Below, piece by piece: positions 53,724 through 64,000 of a stretch of 64,000 nt of DNA. The DNA is from Veillonellales bacterium (lineage in GTDB: Bacteria; Bacillota; Negativicutes; JAAYSF01): contig JBDKTO010000043.1 of assembly GCA_039680175.1 (NCBI GenBank), forward strand, positions 1 to 64,000, in the 5' to 3' direction. The translations under genes were made by a program, and so were the position numbers. The number at the start of each line of letters is the position of its first letter. Within the stretch, counting starts at the first letter, position 1. The notes under the pieces were generated by a model that had not been told where the DNA came from, did not search any database, and was given only the letters and a program-made list of their open reading frames with translations.

Positions 53724-56700
53724 TTACTGATTATTGACAATCTCTATATCCGTATCCTTTCCGACTGAAACCAAACTTAAATCATCAGCAATATAGACCT
53801 GTGGAACGTTCCTCATGACAATACCGTCTATACCGGAAATCAGGGTTAAGTTATTGGTCAGTTCATGGCTGAGGTCGCTGCCTTTTAACTGATAAAAATT
53901 AAACCAGTTATTTTTATTCCCTGCCGTCATACTATGTGCCGAATATGTCAGCTCATCCTCCGCCAGGTCGGATATTCGTGCAAGTAATTCTTTCCGGCTG
54001 TTGTCAGTCTCCTGCAAATAGACGGAACCGCTCTGTCCGCCGGATAACGCACTGAGGTTACGGTCGGCATCCACATATACCGGCGATTTATGGGTGAGCT
54101 GAAAACCTGTCAGCGAAAAGCCTTGGGCGGCAATCGTATCAGGCACCTTCAGCTGACCGTTCTCCATGGTAAAACTAAAGGTGACCGTCCGCCCGTCCTT
54201 ATTGGCAGCAACGCCCAGGATATCGCCCGGCGATTTTGCCAGCACCAGCGCCGCTTTCTGCTCCTGCGTCAGTCCGTTTTTTAAATCGGTCAGGGTAATA
54301 AACATAGAACTGCTATCCCTGCCGACATTACGCCCGGCGGTAATGGTCACATTACGGCCAACAATATTAGGAACAATACGACTTACCTGCGTGCCGGAAG
54401 AAGCCTGTAAAGCCTCGCAGCTGATCGCCCCTGTCAACGCATTTTCCGTCCAGACCGCATTCGCAGTCAGTTTTGCCCTTTGTTCAGCAGAAGCCGTATA
54501 GGCAAAATTGCCGTCATAAGCTGTAAGTACATTCTCCACGTTAACAGGCTTCACTGAAGCTTCGCCGCTGCTATCCGGAAGGCCTCCGGCTTCGGCAATG
54601 CCAAGATACGTGCGGGCCGTCTGGAACAAACCGTTGGCATATACTTGAATTTGCTCATTTGTCGGTACGGCTGTATTGAGCGCCTGGGACGCAGCCGGCT
54701 TTAAGGCGGCGATACCGGCGTCGCTGAGTGTAAGCACACCGTCGCTGACCGAACCATAGCCGCGCAGCTTCCAGTACTGGTGATAATATCTGTTAACCAC
54801 GTTCTGGAAATTTACCACCGATGTATCGGTAGGTTGGCCTGTTTCGGCGCCGTCTTCGGCCCTCAGCCCCAAATTCTTCCAAAGCTGTTCCGCCTGATCG
54901 GCGGGCAGCGACTGACCGGCAATCTGCCCGTCGGCATTATAAAGGGTACCGTCAGGCACATCAATATAGACACTGCCGCCGGATGTCGATTTAATTTGCC
55001 CGATCAGCAAATCCCCGTTGGTTTCCCTGATGCCGATATCGTCCGGCGCACTGATATTCGCAATACCGTCGGCAGTGCCGCCGTTGGCTAATTTTGTTTC
55101 ATGGGTGCCTATTGCCAGCGGCGATATACCGGAACCGACGCTGCCGGCAGTCGTATTGAGAGTAATATTGCCGGCTTGGATATTAGTTTTGTAATCCTGG
55201 TTGGCGGTAAGCGAGCCGGCGGCGTTAATGACCACATCTCCGTAATCATTGACCAGTGTTCCATTTTTTGAAGTGGAAGTAACCGCCGACACCTGATCAA
55301 TCACCGCACCGAAATCCAGGTTGAGATACACACCATCGCTGCCGGCATTTACCAATAATTCTCCGCCGTTGGTCAAGGCGGCGGCAAATGGCTGTGCGGC
55401 GCTGCCGATGCCTCTGTCCGGCGAATTCAGCGTAAGATTATGGGTCAGCACTGCAGCCGCCGCTGTTTCCCTGATACCGCCGCTGCTCACCGTAACAGTT
55501 GTATCACCGCTGGGATTGGTAATTTTGCCGGCAAGGGTCACCGGCGCATTGGAAGTCACATTAACAACCCCTCTGGTCTTGCCGGAAAAACCAATAGCAA
55601 TAGGATTGTCGGCTTTAGCCGTCATCGTCATCGTGATAGATGCAGCAGTGGGAAAATAATAAGACCAGTCTGTCGTATGTTTCAGACCATAACTGCTATG
55701 ATACGTAACTATTTCGCGGCCTTCGTAACAATCATAATCAGCGGTAATTTCCTGCTGAAACGCGGGCGCATCTTTAGCCCGGACAATCAAGTGTCCCTGG
55801 GGATTTGTACTCAGACCCCCACCATGATAGCTCCCCGGCAGAGCGCCGATAGCTTTTTGCGGCTGTACGACATAGTACCATGGATCATTCGGCTGTCCGC
55901 CAGGATATGAAAACGTCCAGTTTCCAATCTTAAACTCACTTCCATAAGATACATCACGTGTTAACATTGCCTCTCTCTGCCACTGCCAGGCAATACCGCC
56001 GTAGGGATTAAAGGCAGCCGACGACGAACTGCCGGAGCTGATCTTGGTCAGGCCGTCCAAATTATTTATGTTTGCCAGCTTGTTCATATCACGGGCATAG
56101 GCGCCGCTATACACGCTCATGCCCGTGCCGGGCACATAATAATACAGCTTCTGTGTATTGGTCAGCGAATCGTTAATCACCACACTGCCGGTTGCCGAAG
56201 TGGTATTGCCGGTGTTAACGCTTTGTATTTCCAGCGGTATGCCGGTTTCATTCTTAACGGTAACTTCGCCCTGGCCGCAGTTGACCTGAAGTTTCCCCAT
56301 GGTATTCGTGCTGATAACGGCGCCGTTCAGGATAATGGAAGCATTGCTGCCCGAAGCGGACAAATTGTCCTGCAGTATGATTTTATTCCTGTCAAAATCG
56401 TACTTGGCGCTGATCAAAGAATCACCCCGGTTCACCGTATATCCCAGTCCCGGATAAATGTCCATTGTGCCATGTTCTCCGTCTTTACGCCAAGTTTTCA
56501 AAATACCGCCTACCACTGAACTTAATACCAACGACCAATCGGGATCGGCATTTCCGGCGCTTATCGTACTGTTGATATCGATATATTTGGCGTTAATCAG
56601 CACATTTTGCGCTTCAATGCCCTTTGGCGTACTGCTGCTGCTTGCGCCTGCATCAGGATAGCTCTGCACCGTTTTCGTCAGATCCTTCACCGGAATGACC

Positions 56701-59700
56701 GGAAACCACATATTGTCATACTTATTTCTTTTTTTACCGGTGGCAATGGAATACGCATCGCCGACCGGGCTTATACTTTTAGCTTCTTTCTTCGTAGTAA
56801 AATCAACTTTCCCCACGCCGGCAAGTCCCTTGCCTAAAAATACATAGCTGACCTCACGGGATTTACCGAACTGGCTCAGCAGTTCTTCCATCAAGTCAGT
56901 ATTGGTTTTACACGAGCCATCCCGGTTAAAAGCATAATTGGCCACATAAACAATAGCCCCATCGGCGCTTGGCGTACCGTCGACCGCCGGATCGCCCCCC
57001 GGCCAGATCATCGAATTCTCCCACCGGGAATACGGATTTTCCCCCCCGCTGGAATAATAACCGTCCGGCAGGCTCACCACAAACGAGCCCTGGGGCGCGA
57101 CAATAGTAACCGTCTCTCCCAAAACGCTGGCCGCTTGTCCCACGCAGCCGCTGTTATTGATAATGGATATGGAACCGCCCAGATTTTCAACGTCGCCGGC
57201 CAGCAATATACCCGGCGCCTGCGTTGTATCCTTACTGGTATTTTCCACAATAATTTGGGGGCTTCGTTCCTTGCCGGCCGCATCCAGCCCCACCGTCTTA
57301 ACAGTGCCATGGTACTTTGAACTGCCGGCGGCGCCGGTAAAGATCACCTCAGCCCCCGGCTGATTGGGTATCTCCATAGCCCCCATAATCAATGTGTCGT
57401 TACTGTTATTCTCAATCTCAATCTTGGGAGCCCCGTAAGAGGTGAGACTGCCTGTACCGTCTTCATCAAAAGTATCGGCATTGACCTTGATCGTGCCGCC
57501 GGCGGCAAACATTGGGCCCAGTATATAAGTCGGCGCATTTCCCTTCATTCCGCTTAACAGTACATTGGCGGTTGCTGCATCGTAATGCGTCGTGATATAG
57601 CTCTTTAAATCATACTGAGGCTCATAATCCCAGCTCACATCGGCACTGTCACTGTTTTTGCTTAGCTTCCCGTCTTTATCAATCGTAATCTGCAGATTGT
57701 GGTATATGCCGGCGGAAATATCGCCCTTTTGCGTTACCTTCGCCGATTTCGACGTCGACTTGTCGCTGTTGCTTTGCGTAACCGCAATAAAACCCAGCTG
57801 ATAGCCGTGGCCCGTACCGTCGGCCGCCGCCTCCGCATCGCCGTAATACGCGCCGATGACGGTATTTTCGCCGCTCTTTATCGCCGCACCTTTCCCGATA
57901 GCAAGACTGGCATTGCTGGCCACTTTTGCGTCGGCATCAACCGCGGGAATGGCAATCACTCCGCTCACATAACCTTCGGCATTGGCCGTTCCCTGCACAA
58001 AGGTGCTGTCGGAGCCGTCGGGCGCGCTGCCGGCCGTAATATTGACATTGCCGAACGCCAGGATACTGCTGTTATCAGCAATAGTCACCTCTTGGTCTGT
58101 TGTGAGATCTGTTGAAGCTTTGGCAACGCCTACGGCAGCAGTACCCCAGGTACTCACCTCCGACGCAGCGGCGGCTAAAGCGCTGGTGTAGCTGCCGATA
58201 TCAATATTGCCCAGGCTGGTAAGCTGATCATTTTTCCCTGTCTTCACGTCATTTTTAAGAGTGGCCTTTATTTTTGAATTGGTACCGGCGCCGGCGGCCA
58301 GCAGGCCGCCTGTTTTTAAAACAACCTCATCCGTCACATTTAAAATACTGTCGGCGACAATAGTAATCCTGCCGGGCACCAGAAAGGGATCCGTGCCGGA
58401 GGTAAGCGCAACATCATCGTCAAGTGCCGAGACGGCGGTACCAGAAATGGTGGTCTTGCTGACAGCGGCCGCCGCATTTAAAACACCGCCGCCGCCGGCC
58501 GAAACACTTTTCCCCGACTGCGCGGTCCCGAAGGAATTGACCGCCGTCTGGGTAATGGTGCCCCGGGACGTCAAGGTTGTGCCGCTGCCGATTTCGGTAT
58601 TGACGCGCGATGCAAGATCATTGGTAACCGCAGCGCCGCTGCCGCCGACTACGGAAGCATTGGTCGAATCCGCCCTGCCAAAATATTTATGGGAATGTTC
58701 GGCGTCGATAACGATTGCTCCGGCTGTAATCCTGGCATTTTTACCAATACCGGTAAAAGTGACGCTATCGCCGTTAATATCTGTAACCGCGGCGTTGCCG
58801 GCCGCAACCCCGTATGCGCCGGCTACGGCTTTGGCCTCATTATCATCTGTGGCGTCAGCCGCGATGGTCAATAGACCGGTATCGGTCAACATAACGGCTC
58901 TGTCGCCCAAAAGGGCCATTGTTGACATTCCGTCGGTAAAAGCATCTGCCACAGCCCCGCTGGCTGCAAACAGTCCAATCCCTGCCGCGCCGGTGGCATC
59001 GGCCTGCTGCGCGCTGTTATTCGTCGCCAGTATGGAGACATTTCCGGCCGGCAAAGTAACGTCTGTTCCTGTCTGAGCCAAAACCTTTGTGGTATTATGA
59101 GCGACAGACTGCGCGCCGTAACCGGCAGCCAGCAGCCCTCCGGCCGTGCCGGTGGCCGCCGCGCTGACCAGCTTATCTTTGTCGCTAAGCGGCGCACTTT
59201 TGGCCTCAATATCCAACTGCTGATATTTTTGAAATACGGAGCTGGCGGAAACACTGGCCGTAACGCCGTCTTCCCGGTAAGCGTTGCTGATAACCGCGCC
59301 GGCCACAGCGGCCCCGCCGCTTGCCCCCCAGCCTTCGGTACTGACGGTGCCGGTATCGGTGGCCGTAACGGAAACTTTGCTGTCCGTGCTGTCATTGCCG
59401 GTAAAAGTACCCCCCGCCGAAGCGGTAACGGTATTGATCACATGAGCGTCGGCCACCGCCGCTCCCAAACCGACAAATCCCAGCGTACCGGCATAGCTTT
59501 TGATCTGGGCCGCCGGATTTTTCCCATCTTTTTCAGCAGCGTCAACTTCGACGTCCGGTGAAGTCACCGTGGAAGTATCAATGACCGCCGCCACATTATC
59601 ATAGATACGCGTATAGCCCACGGCTCCTCCCACGCCACCCAGGCCGATTGCGCCGGCGCCAGCAATATTGCTGCTGCCGTTGACCGCTTCCGCTTCAACA

Positions 59701-62700
59701 TTCACCGACTTAGCCGTAATAGTCGCCGCGGAAATATTGGCATGCACCCTATTGTCGTTGGTACTATACATAAATTTTTTCAGTCCGAAAAGCGATGCAC
59801 TGTTAAGCCGCTGTTGTTCACCGGCGTCAAGATTTGACATCGGCTGAATCGTCCCGGGAGTAGAACCGAAAGTATCCAGCTCCGTCAATATCCCGCTGCT
59901 GCTGGCGTTATCTTTTTCATCCAGTTGGTTCATCGCCTCATCCGCAGTGCCGCTGCCAATCAGAATAAGCGAAACCGCACCGCTTAAACCGCCCAGGCCG
60001 GCCCCGCCGGATGCCGCCAGAAGGTCAATGTTCCTGGTACCGTCGGCCGTTACCGCAAAGGTACCCGGAGTGGTAATATTGCAGTCTTGTACCTCGCTGT
60101 CAACCCTGCTTTTGAGTACGACAACATTTACACCGGCGCCAAGTCCGGCAATGCCGCCCCCGGCCAATAAGCCGGATTTGATGTCGATCTTTACCGTTTC
60201 CGCGGCATTTACTGTCACATTACCCATGTCAAAGTCGTTACTGGTATTGTCAGCCCCGCTGACAGACGAAGCGGCCGCGGTCTTGGCTATATTTTTAACA
60301 TGATACAGACCGGCCGCGGTATCATTGTTAAGCGATGTTACGCCGGCCGCGCCGGCCAATCCCACATCGCCGCTGATTGCACCGCCGACAAGTCTGCCGG
60401 TAAAATCATTGTTCATATCGGCGTCAACAGTAAGATCGCCGGCCAAAGCAATCGTCGTGGTAAAATCGGTGACCTCTTCATCGCCCACATACGCCTTGGT
60501 CGTATTATTGCCGACACCGACGACAAAGGTCCCGGCGGCGCTTAACGTCGAACTGAAAGCGCCGGTGCCGGCGATCGCATTAAAACCGCTGTCCGTAGCG
60601 GCGTCGACCGACAAACTATTAGCCGCGACCAGCCCCTTTTGCACATATGCCTGGGTATCGGCATGAAAAATGTTGAGTACCGCCGTGCCGGCGCCGCTAA
60701 CGCCGCCCCCCGCCAAGCCCGCCACAATGTCAACCGCTTTTTCCGAACCTGCGGCTTTGACCGTAACGGCCCCTGCCGTTGGTTTTAAGGCCTTGGTGCC
60801 GTCGGAGGATGCGCCGGTTAATTTCTGTTCATCCTTGCTCTCCGCGGCCAGCGCGCCGATTGTGGCGCCGGAAATATAGCTATGGGTCGTCCGCTGCAAA
60901 TTATTGGTTGATACCGCGCCGGTGGCGGCAACACCCGTACCGCCGGCCGCGCCGATAATGAGATTGCCGGCAAAGCTCTGGCTGGAAGCATTGACATAGA
61001 CCTGCGGCACCGTAAATTCGGCAAGGTTAGTGTCAATTTTAGCCCCATCGTCAATATAGGCGTTGGTTTTACCGCTCATCACGTTGGTAATCGGCAAAAC
61101 AGCTGCCCCAACCTCGCCGCTTACCCCCAGGCTGACAGCATCGGCAATGACTGCCTGATGAGAGACAGCCGCCACCGCCAGCCCCTTAACCGCTGTCGTT
61201 TTTTCGCTGAGATCAGGAACATTGGCCAAATTGTCGGCCTTTATTTTACTGACGTCAATAGCTTCTTGCAGTTCGCCGCTGTTTACATCGAAAGAACCGC
61301 CCGTGCCCTTGGCGTCCACCTGGGTACCGCTGCCGCTGACATAAGCGTTCGTACTGCCGCCCATATCGTTGACAACCACAGTAAGGCCGGCGCCGACAGC
61401 TGTTGCACCAATACCGAGCGCATTGCCGATGACATCCACACTGTCGTCATTTTCCGCCAGCACACCGACATTGCCGGCCGCAATAACCTTGGCGCCGCCG
61501 CTAATATAGGCGTCCGTTACATTATTCATGATATTGGTAACAAACGAGCCGGCGGCGCCGACATCCCCGCCTACAGCTTCACCGACAGCTATCGTATTAA
61601 TCACACCGCCTGATTTGCCGCTAATCTGCAAATCCCAAATATTATAGTCCTGGCCGGTATCCCCCTTGATATAAGCATCTGTCGTGTCGGTAATCTTATT
61701 AACCGCTACGCCTGCTCCCACGGCAGTCGAGCCAGGTACAATCGATATCCCGCCGGCCAAAGAATCAATTTCACCCTGACTGTCGGCCAGTACACTGACG
61801 TCGGCTTGGCCGCCGGTAATTACCGACGTGTTAATCGCAGCGCCGGTCGTATTTTTAATTATATTGGTGGTTAACGAGCCAAAGCCGCCGAAATACTTCG
61901 CGCCGCCAATACCTGCCGCCGCTGCCCGTATCGTGGCTGTGTTATCTCCTTCAACCCCTACGGTGAAGGCGTTATTTAATATGTCGTCCGTTATCTTGGC
62001 GGTGGTTTTATTCGCAACTTCATTCCAGGCGGTCGCGGCGCCGACCGCCACCTTGCCGGCGCCGCCCACCGCGCCTGACAAGGCGTAAATATCCGTATTA
62101 TCGTCGGCCTTAACGGTTATGTTTTTAGCCGATACCGTTTTATCTGGTAAATTTTCCGTATCGGAAATTTTTTCCCGTTTGATTTCAGACGACGTGGTAT
62201 TGGAAATATTATTTAAACTGACAGAACCGTTGACATCGACATTTTCCGCGGCGCCGCCAGCAGCGGCTATATTATAAATTTTGCCTTCACTGTCAGCCTG
62301 AACCTGCAGATAATCCACGGCCTTATCTTTATTGCTGTTCGTAAGGCCGGTATTCGTAATATCAGCCGAGGTAGTATTGCTAACGGTATTATATCCCAAC
62401 GCCAGGCCTGCGGCCGTCCCTTTCGGCACCTTAAGACTGATGCTGACCTGCCCGGCCCCCGTGGCGATCAAAGCGTCATCCGCAGCATTTACCTTCAATT
62501 GATCGGCTGCAATATCCGCATTGCTGATGTCCGCAGTAGTGTTATTGCCGATATCGCTCCATACCACTGAACCTGCCCCGGCGAAATTGCCCTTAGCCAC
62601 CCCGACACCGGCAGCCGCATCGGCAAACAGACTGTGTACAGCAGCCGTAACGTTCACCGTGCCGCCGCTGCCGGTGGTAACGGACGATTTGTCAACCCCG

Positions 62701-64000
62701 GCGGCAAAGGTATTCTTCACCTTATTATACACAATAGAAGTACCTATATTGCTGCCTGCTCCCTGTCCCACGCCGGCGACTGCAATAATCCTGCCGCCGT
62801 CTTTCTTGGCGCTGCCGTTAAGCACTGAATCGCTGTCATCATAGTCAAGATAACTGCTGCCGGTGGTATCAACAATTTGCGTTTTAACCGTCTTGCCGTC
62901 TTTATCTTTGACCACATTGCCGTTTTCGTCTTTTTCCTCAATATAGCTATAGTCTTTAACCGATCCTTTCGCTATTTTCTTATCGTAATCATCAACGCCC
63001 CGCGTATCATTCGCCAGAATTGTCGCCGTATCAGTGATATTCACCGCTGAATGATTCTGTACTGCGGCCTTGATGGTATTGTGAACATCATTAATGGCAA
63101 CGCCGCCCATAAAGGCTCCAGATTGTTTTCCGTCGCCGGCAGTACCTACAGTCAGCCCTAAAGCGGCCGAAACAATTGTCGACGCCGACTGCGCTGTATC
63201 TTCAAATTTTGTAAAATTTTCAACCGTACTATTATCCACGATTGCTTCCGTCTGATTGCCAACATCGCTATAAGTCAGCGCTGCGCCGATTGTCGCCCTG
63301 GAATTGCCTCCCAGCACGGCCGCGCCGCCCGTTCCTGTCGTGATTTTGTCATAGGCGGTCACCACCGCACTTTTGCCGGACCGGTTGTCGCCGCCGACAG
63401 TACTGTTAAGAATTTTAGCCGAAGCAATATCGCCGCTCTTGTTAAGCGATACTGAAAAACCGCCTTGACCGGACTTGCCCGCTGTCTGACTATTATTGTC
63501 CTGAATGCCAATGCCCAGGCCAATGGCAAACTGCTGCCCGCCGGTCAGCGCCAGCACCTCGGCGCTATCCGCATTTTCAATGGTAGAATTGCTAATATAA
63601 GCCTGGGAGCCACGGTCGTCGTCAGCTGAATCATTCATCAGATTGAGGGCAATGGCTCCCGCCACACCGGCGGAAAACTTGGCGGATTTGTTACCCTGCT
63701 TGGTCAAAGCTCCGCCGCCGCTCCAGGCGCCCAAAAAGGTGTTGTTGACGGCATTTACCGCCACACCGGCGTTACCAAAATTGAAAACAATCTTCACACC
63801 GTCAATATAAGCCTGATTGCTGCTATCTACCGCATTGACCGAAGAACTGCCCGCTGCCGCGATACTGAAATTTGGCGCCTGCTGAATATCGCTGCCGCCC
63901 GGTTTATCTAATTTCTCCGCGGGAGCAATCTTGGCACCCAGCGATTGTATCCAGCCTGTTTGCTTCCCGCTTAACCAGTCGGACAGGCTGGCACGCTTAC
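53724..64000 (-). CDS. Giant TpsA-type filamentous exoprotein / adhesin (partial, N-terminus off window)
   Basis: An open frame of 3,425 codons to the right edge; the true start and the N-terminal TPS secretion domain lie beyond 64000. The right-hand (N-terminal) part is long, degenerate beta-helix repeats, with recurring NTTxAxI, GAAxVGVGxxxNxxxxxTxAYI and ASGGAAGLGG units; Ala, Gly, Asp, Thr, Asn and Val dominate and Cys is almost absent. A less repetitive region (about 55000-57800) is followed by a C-terminal part ending DTDIEIVNNQ. The layout matches large filamentous haemagglutinin or LktA-like leukotoxin exoproteins of Negativicutes and Fusobacteria. Its TpsB lies 83 bp downstream. Attachment or toxic activity cannot be told from sequence. 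Many long opposite-strand frames here are shadows of the repeats. Confidence 0.88.
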   Translation of the reverse strand, partial: KRASLSDWLSGKQTGWIQSLGAKIAPAEKLDKPGGSDIQQAPNFSIAAAGSSSVNAVDSSNQAYIDGVKIVFNFGNAGVAVNAVNNTFLGAWSGGGALTKQGNKSAKFSAGVAGAIALNLMNDSADDDRGSQAYISNSTIENADSAEVLALTGGQQFAIGLGIGIQDNNSQTAGKSGQGGFSVSLNKSGDIASAKILNSTVGGDNRSGKSAVVTAYDKITTGTGGAAVLGGNSRATIGAALTYSDVGNQTEAIVDNSTVENFTKFEDTAQSASTIVSAALGLTVGTAGDGKQSGAFMGGVAINDVHNTIKAAVQNHSAVNITDTATILANDTRGVDDYDKKIAKGSVKDYSYIEEKDENGNVVKDKDGKTVKTQIVDTTGSSYLDYDDSDSVLNGSAKKDGGRIIAVAGVGQGAGSNIGTSIVYNKVKNTFAAGVDKSSVTTGSGGTVNVTAAVHSLFADAAAGVGVAKGNFAGAGSVVWSDIGNNTTADISNADIAADQLKVNAADDALIATGAGQVSISLKVPKGTAAGLALGYNTVSNTTSADITNTGLTNSNKDKAVDYLQVQADSEGKIYNIAAAGGAAENVDVNGSVSLNNISNTTSSEIKREKISDTENLPDKTVSAKNITVKADDNTDIYALSGAVGGAGKVAVGAATAWNEVANKTTAKITDDILNNAFTVGVEGDNTATIRAAAAGIGGAKYFGGFGSLTTNIIKNTTGAAINTSVITGGQADVSVLADSQGEIDSLAGGISIVPGSTAVGAGVAVNKITDTTDAYIKGDTGQDYNIWDLQISGKSGGVINTIAVGEAVGGDVGAAGSFVTNIMNNVTDAYISGGAKVIAAGNVGVLAENDDSVDVIGNALGIGATAVGAGLTVVVNDMGGSTNAYVSGSGTQVDAKGTGGSFDVNSGELQEAIDVSKIKADNLANVPDLSEKTTAVKGLAVAAVSHQAVIADAVSLGVSGEVGAAVLPITNVMSGKTNAYIDDGAKIDTNLAEFTVPQVYVNASSQSFAGNLIIGAAGGTGVAATGAVSTNNLQRTTHSYISGATIGALAAESKDEQKLTGASSDGTKALKPTAGAVTVKAAGSEKAVDIVAGLAGGGVSGAGTAVLNIFHADTQAYVQKGLVAANSLSVDAATDSGFNAIAGTGAFSSTLSAAGTFVVGVGNNTTKAYVGDEEVTDFTTTIALAGDLTVDADMNNDFTGRLVGGAISGDVGLAGAAGVTSLNNDTAAGLYHVKNIAKTAAASSVSGADNTSNDFDMGNVTVNAAETVKIDIKSGLLAGGGIAGLGAGVNVVVLKSRVDSEVQDCNITTPGTFAVTADGTRNIDLLAASGGAGLGGLSGAVSLILIGSGTADEAMNQLDEKDNASSSGILTELDTFGSTPGTIQPMSNLDAGEQQRLNSASLFGLKKFMYSTNDNRVHANISAATITAKSVNVEAEAVNGSSNIAGAGAIGLGGVGGAVGYTRIYDNVAAVIDTSTVTSPDVEVDAAEKDGKNPAAQIKSYAGTLGFVGLGAAVADAHVINTVTASAGGTFTGNDSTDSKVSVTATDTGTVSTEGWGASGGAAVAGAVISNAYREDGVTASVSASSVFQKYQQLDIEAKSAPLSDKDKLVSAAATGTAGGLLAAGYGAQSVAHNTTKVLAQTGTDVTLPAGNVSILATNNSAQQADATGAAGIGLFAASGAVADAFTDGMSTMALLGDRAVMLTDTGLLTIAADATDDNEAKAVAGAYGVAAGNAAVTDINGDSVTFTGIGKNARITAGAIVIDAEHSHKYFGRADSTNASVVGGSGAAVTNDLASRVNTEIGSGTTLTSRGTITQTAVNSFGTAQSGKSVSAGGGGVLNAAAAVSKTTISGTAVSALDDDVALTSGTDPFLVPGRITIVADSILNVTDEVVLKTGGLLAAGAGTNSKIKATLKNDVKTGKNDQLTSLGNIDIGSYTSALAAAASEVSTWGTAAVGVAKASTDLTTDQEVTIADNSSILAFGNVNITAGSAPDGSDSTFVQGTANAEGYVSGVIAIPAVDADAKVASNASLAIGKGAAIKSGENTVIGAYYGDAEAAADGTGHGYQLGFIAVTQSNSDKSTSKSAKVTQKGDISAGIYHNLQITIDKDGKLSKNSDSADVSWDYEPQYDLKSYITTHYDAATANVLLSGMKGNAPTYILGPMFAAGGTIKVNADTFDEDGTGSLTSYGAPKIEIENNSNDTLIMGAMEIPNQPGAEVIFTGAAGSSKYHGTVKTVGLDAAGKERSPQIIVENTSKDTTQAPGILLAGDVENLGGSISIINNSGCVGQAASVLGETVTIVAPQGSFVVSLPDGYYSSGGENPYSRWENSMIWPGGDPAVDGTPSADGAIVYVANYAFNRDGSCKTNTDLMEELLSQFGKSREVSYVFLGKGLAGVGKVDFTTKKEAKSISPVGDAYSIATGKKRNKYDNMWFPVIPVKDLTKTVQSYPDAGASSSSTPKGIEAQNVLINAKYIDINSTISAGNADPDWSLVLSSVVGGILKTWRKDGEHGTMDIYPGLGYTVNRGDSLISAKYDFDRNKIILQDNLSASGSNASIILNGAVISTNTMGKLQVNCGQGEVTVKNETGIPLEIQSVNTGNTTSATGSVVINDSLTNTQKLYYYVPGTGMSVYSGAYARDMNKLANINNLDGLTKISSGSSSSAAFNPYGGIAWQWQREAMLTRDVSYGSEFKIGNWTFSYPGGQPNDPWYYVVQPQKAIGALPGSYHGGGLSTNPQGHLIVRAKDAPAFQQEITADYDCYEGREIVTYHSSYGLKHTTDWSYYFPTAASITMTMTAKADNPIAIGFSGKTRGVVNVTSNAPVTLAGKITNPSGDTTVTVSSGGIRETAAAAVLTHNLTLNSPDRGIGSAAQPFAAALTNGGELLVNAGSDGVYLNLDFGAVIDQVSAVTSTSKNGTLVNDYGDVVINAAGSLTANQDYKTNIQAGNITLNTTAGSVGSGISPLAIGTHETKLANGGTADGIANISAPDDIGIRETNGDLLIGQIKSTSGGSVYIDVPDGTLYNADGQIAGQSLPADQAEQLWKNLGLRAEDGAETGQPTDTSVVNFQNVVNRYYHQYWKLRGYGSVSDGVLTLSDAGIAALKPAASQALNTAVPTNEQIQVYANGLFQTARTYLGIAEAGGLPDSSGEASVKPVNVENVLTAYDGNFAYTASAEQRAKLTANAVWTENALTGAISCEALQASSGTQVSRIVPNIVGRNVTITAGRNVGRDSSSMFITLTDLKNGLTQEQKAALVLAKSPGDILGVAANKDGRTVTFSFTMENGQLKVPDTIAAQGFSLTGFQLTHKSPVYVDADRNLSALSGGQSGSVYLQETDNSRKELLARISDLAEDELTYSAHSMTAGNKNNWFNFYQLKGSDLSHELTNNLTLISGIDGIVMRNVPQVYIADDLSLVSVGKDTDIEIVNNQ

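Noticed and set aside
58261-59076. Long plus-strand reading frame of 271 codons inside the exoprotein gene
   Set aside because: It has no ribosome binding site, and its sequence (Ala/Pro/Thr/Val runs) is what the opposite strand of a GC-rich repetitive gene produces. The minus-strand frame is continuous over 10 kb.

Overview
The window comes from a diderm, endospore-forming Firmicute, most likely a Negativicutes member of the Sporomusaceae type (Sporomusa, Pelosinus and relatives). The evidence is a gerA-type spore germination operon and a LonB protease of spore-formers on the same DNA as outer-membrane machinery: a TolC-like protein, an RND pump, and a two-partner secretion pair (TpsB plus a giant TpsA exoprotein). 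Metabolic genes fit an anaerobe using lactate, tetrahydrofolate one-carbon chemistry, menaquinone by the futalosine route, and heme made from siroheme. There are no rRNA genes, no CRISPR array and no insertion sequences.

Layout. 1-6.2 kb (minus): a tatA-tatC-ubiD-ubiA-folD-fhs operon running into a truncated flavin reductase subunit. 6.2-10.4 kb (minus): two tandem paralogous lactate permeases, each with its own terminator. 10.4-21.2 kb (minus): a polyprenyl diphosphate synthase, siroheme decarboxylase AhbA/AhbB, then the proteostasis block tig-clpP-clpX-lonB-lonA-engB. 21.2-22.7 kb: tRNA-Gly and a radical SAM/SPASM enzyme. 22.7-29.4 kb: three riboswitch-controlled units in a row: c-di-AMP (KimA-type K+ importer), c-di-GMP-I (HD-GYP phosphodiesterase), and an M-box Mg2+ sensor (soluble MgtE-N/CBS protein plus an NRAMP-related transporter with an altered metal site). 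29.4-30.9 kb: two small His/Trp/Tyr-rich repeat proteins and a His-Gln-Lys-Leu tRNA operon.

31-45 kb (plus) is an export and stress region: MarR-EmrA-EmrB, a second MarR, a Fur-family regulator, a TetR remnant, an RND adaptor and pump, UspA, a TolC-like protein, an MFS carrier and a second UspA. Near-palindromic copies of a GTTnACCTGGTnnAC box recur in front of these genes, twice inside the -35/-10 spacer, so the region looks like one MarR-type regulon. 45-51.7 kb holds a LarA-type racemase (minus), two short uncharacterised membrane-protein genes, and the gerAA-gerAC-gerAB operon with a small ORF at its end.

51.7-64 kb (minus) holds the two-partner secretion locus: a TpsB transporter whose signal peptide has no ATG, GTG or TTG start, preceded by a TpsA exoprotein of more than 3,400 residues that runs off the right edge, so its N-terminal secretion domain is not visible. 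The points most worth follow-up are the riboswitch-regulated Mg2+ operon with its 34-codon leader ORF, the shared MarR operator set, the TPS system in a spore-former, the orphan radical SAM/SPASM enzyme, and a perfect-consensus promoter pointing antisense into the germination operon.
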